Shown: positions 5,870 to 6,129 of the stretch, in pieces
Position numbering within the stretch: position 1 is the stretch's first letter
How the letters are laid out: the number at the start of each line of letters is the position of its first letter
From: Chloroflexota bacterium
GTDB lineage: Bacteria > Chloroflexota > Dehalococcoidia > DSTF01 > RBG-16-68-14
Length of the DNA stretch: 6,129 bases
Assembly (NCBI GenBank): GCA_022573935.1
Contig: JACZTE010000067.1
Span: 1 to 6,129, forward strand
Direction of reading: 5' to 3'
The notes under the pieces: model-generated
Database searches by the model: none
Told to the model about the DNA's origin: nothing
Seen by the model: the letters and a program-made list of their open reading frames with translations, nothing else
Made by a program: the position numbers and the translations under genes

Positions 5870-6129
5870 TTGGCCATTCGTGGCGTTATCTTCGACTTCG
5901 GCGGCGTGATCCACAACATGCGCTGGGACGTCGCCCACGCACTCGAGCAGGAGCACGGCCTGGAGCGCAACACGGTGGTCCGCACGCTGTACGATAGCGA
6001 CGAGTGGCGCGAGGTGCAGGTGGGCCGCGGCGACGTGCAGGCGTGGCGAGAGGCCGCCCAACAGCGGCTGGAGGCGGCCGCCGGCCGGACGCTTCCTCCT
6101 CTCCATGAACAGTGGCACGAGACCTGGGG
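5870..6129 (+). CDS. HAD-superfamily hydrolase, partial (C-terminus beyond right edge)
   Basis: N-terminal 86 codons of a haloacid-dehalogenase-superfamily enzyme, probably a phosphatase acting on a small soluble metabolite in the cytoplasm. After the start comes AIRGVIFDFGGVI: a hydrophobic strand ending in motif I, with Asp9 as the expected nucleophile. The second Asp of the usual DxD phosphatase motif is Gly11 here, giving DFGGV. This variant is common in a HAD branch that includes YihX-like and ACAD10-like proteins. Residues about 17-86 are mostly helical and look like the start of an alpha-helical cap domain (subfamily I). Motifs II-IV lie beyond the window. The start is TTG at 5870, chosen because AGGAGG stands 7 bases upstream and motif I begins directly after it. 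The superfamily is clear; substrate and even phosphatase activity are not established. Confidence 0.88.
   Translation, partial: MAIRGVIFDFGGVIHNMRWDVAHALEQEHGLERNTVVRTLYDSDEWREVQVGRGDVQAWREAAQQRLEAAAGRTLPPLHEQWHETW

Noticed and set aside
5798..6118. 106-codon minus-strand frame
   Set aside because: Antisense to the HAD gene, whose motif I and ribosome site are clear.

Overview
The window is a high-GC bacterial chromosomal segment. The best guess at its source is an uncultured Chloroflexota (Dehalococcoidia-like) bacterium. That guess rests on one protein: a secreted cohesin-domain protein with a Thr/Pro/Gly linker built from TATPGPGP units, a style common in that phylum. It is inference from family memory, and Actinomycetota or another high-GC group is not excluded. 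No RNA gene, insertion sequence, CRISPR array or attachment site was found.

Layout. (1) Positions 1-3491, minus strand: one uninterrupted reading frame of 1163 codons that runs off the left edge. It is the N-terminal and central part of a large Lhr-type superfamily 2 helicase with all the main motifs, and it fills more than half the window. (2) 3492-3698: a 207-base gap with a good promoter for lhr and no convincing terminator for the gene upstream of it. (3) 3699-4952, minus: a 417-residue exported, C-terminally membrane-anchored protein (signal peptide, cohesin-like domain, repetitive linker, second beta-rich domain, transmembrane helix, basic tail). Its base composition is visibly less GC-rich than lhr. 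(4) 4953-5095: promoter and leader of that gene. (5) 5096-5665, minus: a small class I SAM-dependent methyltransferase. (6) 5666-5869: a divergent intergenic region with promoter candidates on both strands. (7) 5870-6129, plus: the start of a HAD-superfamily hydrolase, with a TTG start behind a strong Shine-Dalgarno sequence, cut by the right edge.

The minus-strand genes lie in the order methyltransferase, cohesin-like protein, lhr. The last two appear to have their own promoters, which share an exact 14-base element containing a consensus -35 box (TTGACA), so they look like separate transcription units rather than one operon. I see no pathway linking the four genes and no convincing new multi-gene system. 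The points most worth checking are the architecture of the anchored cohesin-like protein, its two in-frame tandem duplications (18 bases and 24-base units), and the shared promoter element.
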